A stretch of 55,892 nucleotides of DNA, from positions 1 through 55,892 of the forward strand of contig NW_003155748.1 in the NCBI RefSeq assembly GCF_000003605.2. The letters run 5' to 3'. The position numbers were made by a program, and so were the translations under genes. Numbering within the stretch: position 1 is the stretch's first letter; every line of letters starts with the position of its first letter. The notes beneath the pieces are model-generated. The model did no database searches. It was not told the DNA's origin and was given only the letters and a program-made list of their open reading frames with translations. Origin of the DNA: Saccoglossus kowalevskii (taxonomy: Eukaryota; Hemichordata; Enteropneusta; Harrimaniidae). Positions 44,967-55,892 of this stretch are shown piece by piece.

Positions 44967-46491
44967 ATAGAGTGTTGCTTTGTTTGTTTTTATCATTTTA
45001 AAGTTTGAATCTCACAACATGGCTGACACTTTTTTGTCTTGTTTAATTTTTTACTTTATCATCATAAGAGAAATGATATAAAAGGTGAAAAATGCCAATC
45101 CTCATGTAAAACTTTCTCTTGCGATTACAAATATAGTTTTTATCCAATTTCCTTCAAACTTGAATATTTTATTAACCAGTTCGAGATCTCAATGCTTTTG
45201 GTATGTGTGTGTATTTTTCAAGACATTGATGAAATTTCACTTAAAATTGTCTTGTAATAATATAATTCAGAAATTTAGTTATCTTCAGACTTAGAAATCT
45301 GATCAGTCGCTATAAAATGTCAACCAAGCTCAATTTTTGTGTGTATGGAAGGAATTATACATTTATAATACTGATCATGGGAAACAGATGTCAGTAATAT
45401 GTTCTATAAGATCTACCAGTTGAATAGTGCAGTCATCCAAACATATTTTCATACTGTGGTACATGTATGAATTATTTATGCCACAAAAAATTGACAAATA
45501 TGCCCCCCCCCCCAAATGTTGGCTAGTAATTTTACTCTTCAAATTTTGCTTCGATATATTACTGTCCTAGTACTTTTTTTATATGGGATTTCAAGATTAA
45601 TACAGTACATGTAGTAAAAAACATTAACATGGGCAAAGGATTGAATTTTCTTTCATTTTTTTGAATATCAAAAAGGTAACTCTTGACATTGTTTGAATGT
45701 TTATAATTGAAAGTGTTGTTTTACTTTTTCTGTATAGTCATGTGTATTAACTCCATAACAGGGTAAAATAAAAACACATTTTTATTTTGCACATGTCACA
45801 AAGTATCTGCTAATTCCTAAAACTTTGTTGAACCACCCAAAAAAATAACCAGACAAGGATTAATTGTGTCAGTAGATTTATTTTCCATACAATCTAATAC
45901 ATACCGGTAATATGCATTGAAAAAAATAATTTATCCAAAGTAACGAAAATGATTTTATTAACAGTACAAAGAACATTGATAAATACAATGTGTAGATACA
46001 CTAATTCATACTGTATGATTCAATATACACAAAACTTGGGAACTTAAGCCTGGATATAAAAGAGATCTATCTATATACATATACTCATCCATAAGCAAAT
46101 GTTTACATGGTTTTGATAACTAATATTTAATTTGAGCTTTGTTGTTATTCTATTGTTATTTTAAATACCGTGTTTCTATTTCTGTTATGTTAAATAAGTA
46201 CAGTGTAAGCTTATTACAGGCAATAGAATGATACAAATTAACTACTGGTATGTTAAAATGTCAGAAACAGCTTGATGCCTAAGAATGTTAAACTGAAATG
46301 TTGTTACATTGTACTTGAAATATATTTACACTAGTCAATTTGCATTTTAAGCAACAGAAACACAGTATTTCAAAGCACAAAGTTTTGAACAACAGCAAAT
46401 ACCAACAAACAATTTAATTATATGTGCACACACCCACCCACACACACACACACCCACCCACACACACCCACACAGACAGACCTGTGCCAAC
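44967..46491. other. Tail-to-tail intergenic region / 3' UTRs
   Basis: Separates the stops of the CIKS-like gene (plus) and TTLL1 (minus). TTTATT (AATAAA on minus) near 45954 and 45877 are candidate TTLL1 polyadenylation signals. A C-run lies near 45504 and a CACACACCCA microsatellite at 46427-46474, just after the TTLL1 stop. Confidence 0.45.
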
Positions 46492-55069
<8,578 letters not shown>

Positions 55070-55238
55070 ATGTCATTTTCAACCGGAACTGATTCGAACC
55101 ACACGTCAGAATTTCACCGTTTCTTTGCTGGTTGTAACGTAGAAAACTTAAAACGGCCACCGTTACCTGCGTGGCCACGACGAATGGACGCACCAAGTGT
55201 AAATCTTCGGAAGAGAGGGAATATTGACGCCGATCACG
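55070..55238 (+). CDS. First coding exon of an unidentified gene, head-to-head with TTLL1
   Basis: The ATG at 55070 is preceded in frame by TAG with no ATG between, and the frame runs 56 codons to a donor-like CACG|GTAAAG at 55238/55239. The peptide starts MSFSTGTDSNHTSEFHRFFA, continues through LKRPPLPAWPRRMDAP and ends near NIDADH; it is basic and proline-containing with no recognised domain. The next exons would lie to the right. The small 3' part to the window edge shows no clear second exon. I do not recognise the protein. A start exon here is supported by divergence from TTLL1 and the donor, not by homology. Confidence 0.4.
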
Positions 55239-55892
55239 GTAAAGTTCGCTTTATTTTCAATAATTGATTTTCATATTGATATCGATATGTCGACAAAAAT
55301 ATATGCTTACAGTTTAATAGCTATGATTACATCACCTTCTATGTTAATGTTATGTACTGGTATAAGGGCCATATTGAATAGCCGGTATTTGCGTCACGCG
55401 ATCACTACGAGTACTAATAATAAACGTGTGATCAGCCTTTCCTGGTTGAAGGACGCCGGTTAAAGTCGGCCATGTGATTACAAGCTGTTGACCCGCTTTT
55501 GTCCCAGCATGGACCTACCGGTACTATAATAGGTCCATGGTCCTTGCCGTCATTTGTAGTTTGTTTACTAAATATAATCAAGTCAATAATAATACAAGGA
55601 AAGACTTTCCTATGTCCCCCACCCCTAACCCTCTAGCCCCCTAATTCTCAAGAGGGGCATACGCAATTTTTTGAGGGACAATACAGGATAGGGGTTAGAG
55701 TTAAGATTAAAGGTGGGGGTACACTGGAAGGTCTTTCCTTTAAATATTCATCATGATGTATACTTCCTGCAATTTTGTTAGTACATAATTCAATGATGGC
55801 TGACTTGATCACATGTATGCTTGTGTATGTTAAATGGTGGGACCAATACAGCAGTGAATACAAAAGAAAAAAAATCATCACGCATGTAGTTA
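55239..55892. other. Probable first intron of the divergent gene, no exon recognised
   Basis: CCCCTAACCCTC-type text near 55621 and AT-rich sequence to the window edge. Open frames 55224-55463 (plus) and 55648-55881 (minus) have no recognised domain. Confidence 0.35.

Overview
This is AT-rich, intron-bearing, transposon-dense animal DNA. It carries a 13-exon TTLL1 tubulin polyglutamylase gene, a SEFIR-domain adaptor of the CIKS/Act1 type (IL-17 signalling) and two C2H2 zinc-finger genes, set among LINE and Penelope remnants, TIR elements and Helentron-like repeats. The gene set and repeat types suggest an invertebrate bilaterian such as a mollusc, another lophotrochozoan or an invertebrate deuterostome. 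I cannot name the species. I see no bacterial features, CRISPR array, rRNA gene or intact tRNA gene.

Layout. 0.3-2.4 kb: a decayed LINE (minus) abutting the 3' end of a Penelope-like element (plus). 3.0-4.95 kb: a GC-rich block with two minus-strand ORFs, probably a retroelement gag-like region. 5.4-28.6 kb: a segmental tandem array with unit A (5376-14330), unit B (14331-26524) and a truncated unit C (from 26525). A and B each hold one minus-strand zinc-finger gene, with 13 fingers in A and 8 in B. C has lost the gene. Comparing the units shows many insertions present in only one copy, with the empty site readable in the other. 28.7-30.2 kb: a second LINE fragment (minus) inside a dispersed repeat. 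30.5-39 kb: intergenic DNA with TTAA-flanked MITEs, TA-flanked MITEs, two hairpin-capped tandem-repeat elements and a 66-bp minisatellite.

39.1-44.7 kb: the CIKS-like gene (plus, three coding exons, 792 aa). Its SEFIR domain is split over three exons and its long acidic N-terminus contains repeated Cys/His motifs and an exact 123-bp duplication. 46.5-54.7 kb: TTLL1 (minus, 421 aa, essentially the full length of the vertebrate protein), lying tail-to-tail with the CIKS-like gene. At 55.07 kb the first coding exon of an unidentified gene starts head-to-head with TTLL1, leaving a 377-bp shared promoter region.

The genes do not form an operon or pathway: TTLL1 is a ciliary/axonemal tubulin-modifying enzyme, the CIKS-like protein an immune adaptor and the zinc-finger genes an expanding local family. 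The most unusual signals are: (1) three sequence-distinct families of non-autonomous elements sharing one architecture, in which a terminal hairpin's arm is repeated at the far end, around ~145-160-bp tandem units carrying a similar core word; (2) a composite of two MITEs flanking 1.6 kb that appears to have inserted as one unit; (3) a 167-bp block identical between otherwise diverged units A and B. All identities and boundaries were read by eye.
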